Assembly (NCBI GenBank): GCA_002433675.1
Contig: DJIP01000248.1
Location: 1 to 8,800, forward strand
Source of the DNA: Halomonas halophila
GTDB lineage: Bacteria > Pseudomonadota > Gammaproteobacteria > Pseudomonadales > Halomonadaceae
DNA length: 8,800 bases
Reading direction: 5' to 3'
The notes below the pieces were generated by a model. The model had not been told where the DNA came from and did not search any database. It saw only the letters and a list, made by a program, of their open reading frames with translations. A program made the translations under genes and the position numbers. This document shows, piece after piece, positions 1-7,255 of the stretch. Positions within the stretch are counted from its first letter, which is position 1. Every line of letters starts with the position of its first letter.

Positions 1-240
1 TCGCCCGGCGGCATCGCCCTGTGGGAGGCCGCCAGCGCCACCCTGATCAGCGGCGACATCATCTACGACGGTGAGCTGATCGAAGATGCCTATCACAGCG
101 ACCTGGACGACTACGCGGCGAGCCTCGAGCGCCTGCGTAGGCTGCCGATCGCCACGGTGCATGGCGGCCACTTCCCGAGCTTCTCGGGCCGTCGCTGCCA
201 CGCCCTGATCGATGACTGGCTCAAGCGCCACCAGGCGTGA
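1..240 (+). CDS. MBL-fold metallohydrolase, C-terminal part (cut by window start)
   Basis: Only the last 79 codons are present; the 5' end lies outside the window. The fragment opens with SPGG, which matches the stretch just after the second histidine motif of metallo-beta-lactamase-fold hydrolases. It continues with SGDIIYDG (residues 17-24 of the fragment), where D19 fits the metal-bridging aspartate, and VHGGHFPSF (53-61), where H57 fits the last metal-ligand histidine. The family uses a two-metal site to hydrolyse thioesters, lactones, phosphodiesters and similar bonds; the substrate cannot be read from this end. The stop TGA at 238-240 is 78 bases before the aldehyde dehydrogenase start on the same strand, with no terminator visible between them. 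The two are probably co-transcribed. Confidence 0.85.
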   Translation, partial: SPGGIALWEAASATLISGDIIYDGELIEDAYHSDLDDYAASLERLRRLPIATVHGGHFPSFSGRRCHALIDDWLKRHQA

Positions 241-318
241 ACGCGGGCCAAACCCTCATCTTGCCGATCCATTCATTCGCTTATTCCTTCTAATGACTTT
301 TGCCCCAGGAGTCCCTCC

Positions 319-1767
<1,449 letters not shown>

Positions 1768-1841
1768 TCTCTCCCGGTCCTGTTTCCGGACCATCGCCTC
1801 AGCGACGACTCAGCAACACCTCGGCAATATCTCAACAACAT

Positions 1842-1887
1842 CACCCCGCTGGCAGGGCAAGGCGCCCGGCCATCGGGGTGTTTTTTT
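1842..1887 (+). terminator. Rho-independent terminator after the aldehyde dehydrogenase gene
   Basis: A stem of CACCCCG (1842-1848) pairs with CGGGGTG (1874-1880) and is followed by seven T (1881-1887). The long loop can form an inner GC-rich hairpin (GGGC with GCCC). It lies 75 bases after the aldehyde dehydrogenase stop and points the right way to end that transcript. Confidence 0.85.
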
Positions 1888-2187
1888 GTCGCTGCGACGT
1901 AATTTCGTGCTAGTTCGGCCAATGGAAGACCAAATAATTAGAAAACTCTTAAAAAGAAAAAGGATGTAGGAAATCCCCCATATCCTGCGACGCCAAGCGT
2001 TTATAGAGTCGAAGTTAAGCCCTTGTCGCAGGCACCAGAGATGCGTTTTTCAGGCAAGGAAAGCATGGCGCCGCCGCCAACCATTGCCATGACGACTGAC
2101 CATCCAGCAATGCATGGAAAAACTCAACCACTCCTTGGCAACCTTGATGATCGAAGACCGATCTAAAGAAAGAAACAGGAGAAGAAG
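1888..2187. other. 300-base non-coding leader upstream of the DUF805 pair
   Basis: No convincing gene is seen. Bases 1928-1970 are strikingly rich in A and T compared with the flanks. A perfect 8-base inverted repeat, CCTGCGAC (1984-1991) and GTCGCAGG (2025-2032), is separated by 33 bases, and its core TGCGAC also occurs at 1893-1898. The promoter of the DUF805 genes must lie here or just upstream, because a terminator precedes it, but I cannot pick a well-spaced -35/-10 pair. A 41-codon ATG frame at 2041-2166 has no good ribosome site. Confidence 0.5.
1984..2032. repeat. Perfect 8-bp inverted repeat in the DUF805 upstream region
   Basis: CCTGCGAC at 1984-1991 is the exact reverse complement of GTCGCAGG at 2025-2032. 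The spacing is 33 bases. It could be a two-half-site regulator target or a long-loop RNA stem. No T-run follows on either strand, so it is not a terminator. Confidence 0.35.
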
Positions 2188-2733
2188 ATGAGACTCAACT
2201 CCATGTCGTCCGTCACCTCATCCTCCGTCGCCTTGCCGCTGCCAATTTATAGCGTTCCACCTAGAAGCAGCAGACTCTGGTCAGCACGTGGTCGCATCGG
2301 TCGCATCCGCTACTGCACCCGGCTTTCTGCAGCCGGACTCATCTGTAACCTCCTGCTCTTCACCCCCCTTTACGTTAACTATCTGCACCCTACTTCACTC
2401 ACCCTGAATACCTTTTCCATCCTGATCTACGCCTACGCAGGCCTATATTCAGTCTTCACAATTTTCGCCATGCTTCAGGCAAAACGTCGCCTCAATGATC
2501 AGGGGCGTTCAGGATGGTCACTGCTTCTTTGGCTGGTTCCCTTGGTCAACGTCTGGCTAGTTATCACCCTGGTCTTCTCTCGTGGCACGCCAGGAAGCAA
2601 CCCCTTCGGACCACCGCCTCCTCCACCGACTTCGTCGGAAATGAAGCGTTTCTGGTGCCTATTGGTACTCGACCTCACCTTGCTGGCCACCGCACTTTTC
2701 TATGCCCCGATGCAGCTCAACCTTGACTTGTAG
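2188..2733 (+). CDS. DUF805 family membrane protein (first of two paralogues)
   Basis: This is a 181-residue predicted inner-membrane protein of the DUF805 family. Its signatures are the N-terminal GRIGRIRY (35-42), the central RRLNDQGRSGW (100-110) and the tail motif GTPGSNPFGPPPPPP (133-147), whose charged or proline-rich parts separate hydrophobic segments at about 47-67, 77-97, 111-130 and 156-174. The biochemical function of the family is unknown. The start at 2188 has AGGAG at 2177-2181, six bases upstream. The first 34 residues are Ser/Pro-rich and should be cytoplasmic. A run of six prolines (142-147) could slow translation. The gene is followed after 87 bases by a paralogue with the same architecture, suggesting a tandem duplication. 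Third-position GC bias looks weaker than in the flanking metabolic genes. Confidence 0.88.
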   Translation: MRLNSMSSVTSSSVALPLPIYSVPPRSSRLWSARGRIGRIRYCTRLSAAGLICNLLLFTPLYVNYLHPTSLTLNTFSILIYAYAGLYSVFTIFAMLQAKRRLNDQGRSGWSLLLWLVPLVNVWLVITLVFSRGTPGSNPFGPPPPPPTSSEMKRFWCLLVLDLTLLATALFYAPMQLNLDL

Positions 2734-2773
2734 AACTTGTTGACTCACCGAACGACTCAGCCAATTTAACCAA

Positions 2774-2794
2774 CCTGGCGAAAGGATTGCCAGG
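2774..2794 (+). other. Small stem-loop between the two DUF805 genes
   Basis: CCTGGC (2774-2779) and GCCAGG (2789-2794) form a perfect 6-bp stem with a 9-base loop. It ends 26 bases before the next start codon, so it might affect translation of the downstream gene. There is no T-run, so it is not a terminator. Confidence 0.35.
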
Positions 2795-2820
2795 AGCCCC
2801 CCAGGAAAGGAAGCAGAAAG

Positions 2821-3375
2821 ATGACAACCGAGACTGTCAGCACGAGTGAACTCCAGACCTCTGACACCGACAACGCTTCATCGCCTTCGCCACTACCCAA
2901 TGGGCCAGCCTCGCTGGAGTCGTCATCGAAGGCGGGACTCTGGTCGACCAAGGGTCGAATCGGCAGGGTAAGGTACTTCAACCGGGTGACACTACCTAGC
3001 TTGATCGTCAATGCCATCTCAGCTGTGCTCTTCTACTATAGCCTGACGGCGGCACCGGCTGCTGCCGAGACAGCCGCCACCACATTGACCATTAGCCAAC
3101 TCATTCTTGCGATTCCATTGACGATTTTCGCGCTAATCCAGGGTAAGCGTAGACTGAATGATCAGGACCGTTCGGGCTGGTTGCAGCTTCTCTTCCTGAT
3201 CCCGTTAGCCGGTCTGGTACCCGTCATCATGATGACCTTTATTCGAGGTATCGAAGGAGACAACCGCTTCGGCGCACAACCAGCGCCCCCCACCTCCAAT
3301 GACATGACCCTGTTCTGGATCCTGATCGGACTGGTGGGCGTCGCTTGCTTGGCGCCGGTTGCTATGACGCTGTAG
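2821..3375 (+). CDS. DUF805 family membrane protein (second paralogue)
   Basis: This 184-residue protein has the same layout as its upstream neighbour: GRIGRVRYFNR (45-55), RRLNDQDRSGW (110-120), and GDNRFGAQPAPPTSNDM (146-162) leading into a last hydrophobic segment. Hydrophobic stretches lie at about 57-77, 91-107, 121-140 and 164-182. A Ser/Thr-rich, acidic N-terminal tail of about 38 residues precedes the first conserved motif and is probably cytoplasmic. The start at 2821 follows a purine-rich stretch with AAAGGAAG at about 2805-2812. It is very probably in one transcript with the first DUF805 gene, ended by the terminator at 3421-3448. The function is unknown. The two proteins may form a hetero-oligomer, which is inference from their pairing only. 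Confidence 0.88.
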   Translation: MTTETVSTSELQTSDTDNASSPSPLPNGPASLESSSKAGLWSTKGRIGRVRYFNRVTLPSLIVNAISAVLFYYSLTAAPAAAETAATTLTISQLILAIPLTIFALIQGKRRLNDQDRSGWLQLLFLIPLAGLVPVIMMTFIRGIEGDNRFGAQPAPPTSNDMTLFWILIGLVGVACLAPVAMTL

Positions 3376-3420
3376 GACAGACATCTCCCCCTCTGCCAAC
3401 GACGACAACGAGAGCGCAAC

Positions 3421-3448
3421 AGCCCCGCCATGAGGCGGGGCTTTTTTT
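3421..3448 (+). terminator. Strong Rho-independent terminator after the DUF805 pair
   Basis: AGCCCCGCC (3421-3429) pairs perfectly with GGCGGGGCT (3434-3442) around an ATGA loop, followed by a T-run to 3448. It lies 45 bases past the second DUF805 stop. The next genes come from the opposite strand. There is no A-run on the left side, so it should not act efficiently as an intrinsic terminator for the minus-strand operon. Confidence 0.93.
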
Positions 3449-3476
3449 CATCTACGGCCAGCTGAACAACGCCCTA

Positions 3477-3596
3477 TCAGACCGCGGTGATTTCGGCGGC
3501 GTTCTGCTTACTACGCCGCAGCAGGATCAGCGGCGTCAGGGCACCCAGGGTGCCCCCACGAAAGGACAGGAAAGGTGTTGCGGTTTGTGTCGTCAT
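3477..3596 (-). pseudogene. 39-codon ORF at the operon end, possible transporter remnant
   Basis: A minus-strand ATG at 3594-3596 opens 39 codons, ending in TGA at 3477-3479. AAGGA lies eight bases upstream of the ATG, a good ribosome site. The gap to the exporter stop is 59 bases, so it sits as the last gene of the operon. The product begins MTTQTATPFLSFRGG, continues with a short hydrophobic piece (LGALTPLILL, 17-26) and ends in a basic then neutral tail (RRSKQNAAEITAV). A conserved-looking N-terminus plus a cytoplasmic-type tail would fit a secondary transporter that has lost its membrane core by internal deletion (inference). The alternative is a genuine small membrane-associated protein. 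I do not recognise a specific family with confidence. Confidence 0.45.
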
Positions 3597-3655
3597 TGTC
3601 AGGGTCCTTGTTGTGTTTTATTGGTGTATCAGCAAGAACAGCGTTCCATCGCCGC

Positions 3656-4705
3656 TCAGCTACCCAGCCCGCCGAAGACCACCACCCCCAGCACGATGGC
3701 CAGCAGCAGCAGGGTCTCCAGCACCATCAGGATGACCGGCTTCCAGCCAACCATCGCAAGCTTCTGAAAGGAGGTCTTGATGCCCAGGGCGGCGATGGCG
3801 GTGACCAGACACCAGCGCGACAGCGTCGACAGTCCTTCGTTGACGCTCTCAGGAATCAGCCCCAGGCTGTTGATCAGCACCAGCGCCACGAACCCCACCA
3901 GGAAGCCAGGCAGCATCGGCACCTGGCGCTTTCCCTCGCTATTGCGCGAGGCGCGATAGAGCCAGCTGAAGATCATCACCACCGGCACCAGCATGGCTAC
4001 GCGCACCAGCTTGACCAGGGTCGAGACGTCGCCGGTCTCCTCCGAGATGATGTACCCCGCCCCGACCACCTGGGCCACGTCGTGGATGGTGCCGCCCAGG
4101 AAGATACCGGCCTGGGTATTGGCAAGGTCGAGCCCCCCCACCAGCAGCGGGTAGGTCACCATAGCCACCGTCGACAGCGTGGTCACCCCCACCACCGTGA
4201 GGATGGTGTTGCGCTCGCTGGTGTCGTTTTTCGGCATCACCGCCGACAGCGCCAGCGCCGCCGAGGCCCCACAGATCGCCACGGCGCCACCGGTCAGCAG
4301 ACCCAGATCACGGTGCAGGCCAAGTGCCCGGGCCAGCAGCCCACCTGCGCAGATCACCAGCCCCACCGCGGCGAGCACCGTCAGCACCGGTCCAAGCCCC
4401 AGGTCACCGACCTGCTCAAGCGTCATGCGCGCGCCCAGCAGCGCCACGCCAAGCCGCAGCACGGTACGCGCGGCAAACTCGATACCCGGCAGGCAGCGCC
4501 CCTCCTCGCTCAAGAAGTGCAGCGACATACCAAACAGCAGGGCGTAGAGCAGGGTCGGCCCACCGTAGTGATCGGCGATAAAGGTAGTGGCCAGGGCGAT
4601 GGTCACGCACACCAGCAGTCCGCGCCCGATCGGGCTCAGGGATGACAGTCGACGGCTGAGTCGCTGGCGCGTGGTCTCAGGTGAAGAGGAGGATGACGCA
4701 GTCAT
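3656..4705 (-). CDS. YeiH/UPF0324 family putative sulfite/sulfate exporter (CuyZ-like)
   Basis: This 349-residue polytopic inner-membrane protein has about ten hydrophobic segments. It belongs to the YeiH/UPF0324 family by GGAVAICGASAALA (139-152), GGTIHDVAQVVGAG (204-217), KLVRVAML (232-239), PGFLVGF (266-272) and ALGIKTSF (306-313). Members of this family sit beside desulfonating enzymes in sulfonate-degrading bacteria and are proposed to export the released sulfite or sulfate. Transport by this protein is inferred from family and context. It lies downstream of the racemase after a 191-base gap that holds direct repeats and a GC-rich stem-loop, so it may have its own control. The ATG at 4705 has no clear Shine-Dalgarno sequence, but no better start is seen. 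The first 26 residues are Ser/Arg-rich and precede the first membrane helix, as expected for a cytoplasmic tail. Confidence 0.88.
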   Translation of the reverse strand: MTASSSSSPETTRQRLSRRLSSLSPIGRGLLVCVTIALATTFIADHYGGPTLLYALLFGMSLHFLSEEGRCLPGIEFAARTVLRLGVALLGARMTLEQVGDLGLGPVLTVLAAVGLVICAGGLLARALGLHRDLGLLTGGAVAICGASAALALSAVMPKNDTSERNTILTVVGVTTLSTVAMVTYPLLVGGLDLANTQAGIFLGGTIHDVAQVVGAGYIISEETGDVSTLVKLVRVAMLVPVVMIFSWLYRASRNSEGKRQVPMLPGFLVGFVALVLINSLGLIPESVNEGLSTLSRWCLVTAIAALGIKTSFQKLAMVGWKPVILMVLETLLLLAIVLGVVVFGGLGS

Positions 4706-4808
4706 GGGACGACGCCGGATCGTGAAAACGAGCGACCCCGGTCCTGCCGGATGAGGCCAGCGGACGAAGGCGTCTCTTTGGTGAACGGGACAGGAAGATC
4801 GATAAGCT

Positions 4809-4827
4809 GGCGGCGCCTGGCGCCGCC
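4809..4827. other. GC-rich perfect stem-loop between racemase and exporter genes
   Basis: GGCGGCGCC (4809-4817) and GGCGCCGCC (4819-4827) are exact reverse complements around one base; in RNA the inner pairs would open to give a short loop. It lies 70 bases past the racemase stop on the minus strand. No U-run follows in that direction, so it is more likely an mRNA-stabilising or pausing element than an intrinsic terminator. Confidence 0.45.
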
Positions 4828-4844
4828 CTGTTTCAACCTCTGTG

Positions 4845-4886
4845 CAGTGCTCTCGTTACAGTGCTCTCGCTTCAGTGCTCGATTCG
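4845..4886. repeat. Three tandem direct repeats, 14-base period
   Basis: CAGTGCTC begins at 4845, 4859 and 4873, exactly 14 bases apart. The first two units share CAGTGCTCTCG over 11 bases and the third diverges after eight. The array ends 10 bases before the racemase stop codon complement at 4897, so it lies wholly in the racemase-exporter gap. On the minus strand the unit reads GAGCACTG. The role is unknown: protein-binding iterons, or simple slippage duplication. Confidence 0.6.
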
Positions 4887-4896
4887 GTTCTCAGAT

Positions 4897-5637
4897 TCAA
4901 CCACGCGGTGCCATTGCTGTGGCCGCAGCGACCACGTCTTCGGCCAGTACCTGCACGGTATCGATGATCGGCACGCTACCATCGAGCGCATCGCGGATCA
5001 CCGAAAGCTCAGTGCAGGCCAGGACCAGCACGTCGGCGCCACGCGCCTGGACATCATGGGCGGCTTCGATGAAGGCGGCTCGGGTGTCGGGCGCGCGCCC
5101 GGCACCACGCTTGACCGCTCGGATCACGTCGAGCACGCGATCCTCGTTGTCGGGATAGACCAACGACAGCCCCCTCGTCTCGATGAAGCCCTCGTACAGG
5201 CCAATCTTGCGAAGCGCCGGCGAGCACAGCATGCCTACCCTGGCCCCCGGCATCTCGGCGGCGACCCGGTCCAGGGTGCGCTCAACGATATGCCACACCG
5301 GAATGTCTACCGCCTGCTGGGCAGCTGACCAGTAGTAGTGGGCGGTATTGCAGGGCATGACCAGAAAATCGCAGCCTGCCTGCTCGAGGCGTCTGGCCAT
5401 GGCGGCGATGGCAGGCGCCGGCGACTCGCCGTCGCCGTCGATCAGCGCCTTGATGCGTGAGGGCACCTTGGGATTGTTGTCGACCAGCATATGCACGTGG
5501 TCGATATCGTCCTCGCCGGGCGTCACCTCGATGACCTTCTGCATGAAGGCCACCGTGGCGTCCGGTCCCATGCCGCCCAGCACGCCGACCATCGTGTGGT
5601 CGGCGATGGTTGCGGAGTTATCGGTGGAAAGCGTCAT
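4897..5637 (-). CDS. Aspartate/glutamate racemase family protein, candidate cysteate racemase
   Basis: This 246-residue protein is of the Asp/Glu/hydantoin racemase superfamily and is PLP-independent, with two cysteines acting as acid and base. Motifs are GVLGGMGPDAT (18-28), DNNPKVPSR (53-61), MPCNTAHYY with Cys96, and LACTELSV with Cys208. Both catalytic cysteines are present and the length is typical of aspartate racemases, so the enzyme should be active. The start at 5637 has AAAGGA six bases upstream. A second in-frame stop follows the first after one codon. Placed between an L-cysteate sulfo-lyase type gene and a sulfite-exporter type gene, the natural guess is interconversion of D- and L-cysteate, since cysteate is the sulfonate analogue of aspartate. 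That is inference; aspartate itself is the alternative substrate. Confidence 0.85.
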   Translation of the reverse strand: MTLSTDNSATIADHTMVGVLGGMGPDATVAFMQKVIEVTPGEDDIDHVHMLVDNNPKVPSRIKALIDGDGESPAPAIAAMARRLEQAGCDFLVMPCNTAHYYWSAAQQAVDIPVWHIVERTLDRVAAEMPGARVGMLCSPALRKIGLYEGFIETRGLSLVYPDNEDRVLDVIRAVKRGAGRAPDTRAAFIEAAHDVQARGADVLVLACTELSVIRDALDGSVPIIDTVQVLAEDVVAAATAMAPRG

Positions 5638-5667
5638 AGTGGGTCCTTTGACGAGTGATGACCGGTA

Positions 5668-5847
5668 TCAGAAGCCGACTCCCAGGCTCGTGGCGAACTC
5701 GGACTCCAGCAGGGCGGTTTCACCGGCCTCGCCTTCGGCCAGGTTGTAGCGATGCAGGCGACCGCTCTGGAGCACGGCCACCGCCGAGGCGATGGCGTCG
5801 TCAGAGATGGCTTCCTGCTGGGTGAAGGATTTGGCAAAACGGCGCAT
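5668..5847 (-). pseudogene. Truncated DegT/DnrJ/EryC1/StrS aminotransferase (N-terminal remnant)
   Basis: A 59-codon minus-strand frame starts at ATG 5845-5847, with a weak GAAGAAG ribosome site upstream, 22 bases after the HisD-like stop. It ends in TGA at 5668. The product matches only the N-terminus of DegT/DnrJ/EryC1/StrS PLP aminotransferases: a helix (DDAIASAVAVLQSGRLHRYN) with the typical SGRLHRYN turn, then GEAGETALLESEFATSLGVGF. These enzymes are normally about 370-400 residues, so the PLP-binding core and lysine are missing. None of the three downstream frames resumes the family, and the racemase begins 30 bases later. This indicates a deletion rather than a simple frameshift. In relatives an intact aminotransferase may stand between the dehydrogenase and racemase genes. 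Its lost reaction cannot be told from this stub. Confidence 0.7.
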
Positions 5848-5869
5848 GGCAAGCTTCTTCGCTGGCGAC

Positions 5870-7186
5870 TCAGTAACGAGCCTGACGATGAACAGGGAAA
5901 TCCCATTCCTGCTCGGGGAAGTACTTGGCCAGGCGCCAGTCACAGGCCCGGGCGTGGCCTTCCATGCCCTCGGTGCGCGAAATCCGCGACCCCACCGCAC
6001 TGAAGGTCAGGTTGGCCTCGACGCTCAACTGCTGGGTAGTCAGCACCTTCATGAACTTGTGGACATTGAGTCCACCGGAGTAACGCCCGGCGCGCTTGGT
6101 CGGCAGGATATGGTTGGTACCGGAGCACTTGTCACCGTGGGTGACGGTGCTGCCCTCCCCAAGAAACAGCGAGCCATAGTTGCTCAGATGCTGCTTCCAC
6201 CAGTCGAGATCCTCGCACAGCACCTGCAGATGCTCGCAGGCGTACTGATCGCTGATCGCGACGATCTCCTCGCGGCTGTCGCCCACGATGACCTCACCGA
6301 AGTCGCGCCAGGCAGCGTGAACGATATCCGCGTTGGGCATGTCGTCGGCGACTTTCGGCAGAATCTCCATCACTTCGCGGGCAATCGCCTCGCTGGTGCT
6401 GAACAGCCACACCGGTGAATTCGGGCCGTGTTCGGCCTGGGACACCAGGTCGACGGCGATGGTCATCGGGTCGGCGGACTCATCGGCGATGATCGCCGAC
6501 TCGGTGGGGCCGGCAAACACATCGATACCCACCTCACCGAACAGCAGTCGCTTGGCTTCGGCCACGTAGGCGTTGCCGGGCCCCACCAGGATGTCGGCCT
6601 CGCGCCCGCCGAACAGGCCGAAGGCCATGCTGGCCATGGCGTGGACACCGCCCATCTCGAGGATCATGTCGGCGCCGGCCACATGCATGGCATAGGCCAC
6701 CGCCGGGTTGATGCTGTCGCCCCGGGGCGGCGAACAGGCCACCACGTACTCGACACCGGCGGCCTTGGCGGTGGCCACGCTCATCAGCGCCGAGGCGGCG
6801 TGGGCGTAGCGGCCACCCGGTACATAGCAGCCGGCACTGTGTACCGGCAGCACGCGCTGACCGAGCAGCACGCCCTCTTCGGTCTCGATCTCGAAGGACG
6901 TCAGGCTGTCGCGCTGGGCCTCGGCAAATCGGCGGATCTGGCGGTGGGCGAAGTCGATGTCGTCCTTGACCGACTGGGGCACGCTGTCGATCAACTGACG
7001 GCGCTTGTCGTCGCTCAACACGAAGTCGCCGGTCCAGCCATCAAACTTCTCGGCGTATTCGCGCACGGCCGCCTCGCCGCGGGCACGAATATCCTCGAGC
7101 ATGCCACGCACCGCTTCTGTCACGCGCTGGTCTTCGGCGGCGACGCCAGCGGCGGCCTCCGCCTTCTTGAGATGACGAATGGTCAT
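5870..7186 (-). CDS. Histidinol dehydrogenase superfamily enzyme, HpsN-type sulfonate alcohol dehydrogenase
   Basis: This 438-residue HisD-superfamily protein would oxidise a primary alcohol to a carboxylate in two NAD-dependent steps, with zinc. The HisD catalytic apparatus is kept: Gln250 and His253 in SQAEHGP, Asp352 in HGDKCSGTNH and His411 in GMEGHARA fit the zinc ligands, and Glu318-His319 in ACEHLQV fit the catalytic pair. The region after SGTNHILPT reads KRAGRYSGGLNVHKF, unlike biosynthetic HisD. It resembles the branch containing sulfopropanediol 3-dehydrogenase HpsN, where extra Lys/Arg could hold a sulfonate. The start at 7186 has GGAG six bases upstream. It lies 69 bases after the sulfo-lyase gene in the same direction and away from any his gene. 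Candidate substrates are 2,3-dihydroxypropane-1-sulfonate or cysteinolic acid. Family assignment is firm; substrate is inference. Confidence 0.85.
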   Translation of the reverse strand: MTIRHLKKAEAAAGVAAEDQRVTEAVRGMLEDIRARGEAAVREYAEKFDGWTGDFVLSDDKRRQLIDSVPQSVKDDIDFAHRQIRRFAEAQRDSLTSFEIETEEGVLLGQRVLPVHSAGCYVPGGRYAHAASALMSVATAKAAGVEYVVACSPPRGDSINPAVAYAMHVAGADMILEMGGVHAMASMAFGLFGGREADILVGPGNAYVAEAKRLLFGEVGIDVFAGPTESAIIADESADPMTIAVDLVSQAEHGPNSPVWLFSTSEAIAREVMEILPKVADDMPNADIVHAAWRDFGEVIVGDSREEIVAISDQYACEHLQVLCEDLDWWKQHLSNYGSLFLGEGSTVTHGDKCSGTNHILPTKRAGRYSGGLNVHKFMKVLTTQQLSVEANLTFSAVGSRISRTEGMEGHARACDWRLAKYFPEQEWDFPVHRQARY

Positions 7187-7212
7187 TGTTGTCTCCGAAT
7201 AACGTCGTCGTG

Positions 7213-7235
7213 GGCGCCCGAACTCAGCGGGCGCC
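7213..7235. other. Intercistronic stem-loop between sulfo-lyase and HisD-like genes
   Basis: GGCGCCCG (7213-7220) and CGGGCGCC (7228-7235) form a perfect 8-bp stem with a 7-base loop. It sits in the 69-base gap between two minus-strand genes. No U-run follows on the minus strand, so it probably stabilises the upstream mRNA segment or sets relative expression rather than ending transcription. Confidence 0.5.
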
Positions 7236-7255
7236 TGCCCTGAAGCGCCCTGGGC

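Noticed and set aside
2041..2166. 41-codon ATG frame upstream of the first DUF805 gene
   Set aside because: No Shine-Dalgarno sequence precedes it and its composition shows no domain or membrane segment. It could be a chance frame; kept only as part of the leader description.
3345..3767. 140-codon plus-strand frame following the second DUF805 gene
   Set aside because: It starts inside the DUF805 gene, crosses a strong terminator and runs antisense into the exporter gene.
3575..4645. Plus-strand open frame of 356 codons opposite the exporter gene
   Set aside because: The product is a His/Gln/Arg-rich string without hydrophobic core or motifs, typical of the reverse frame of a membrane protein gene. 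The minus strand carries the YeiH signatures.
5870..7186. Assignment of the HisD-superfamily gene to histidine biosynthesis
   Set aside because: No other his gene is near, and the neighbours are a sulfo-lyase, racemase and exporter. The post-SGTNH segment is of the HpsN type rather than the biosynthetic type.
6428..7243. Plus-strand open frame of 271 codons opposite the HisD-like gene
   Set aside because: It is antisense to a conserved enzyme, Gly/His-rich, and has no motif or operon logic.
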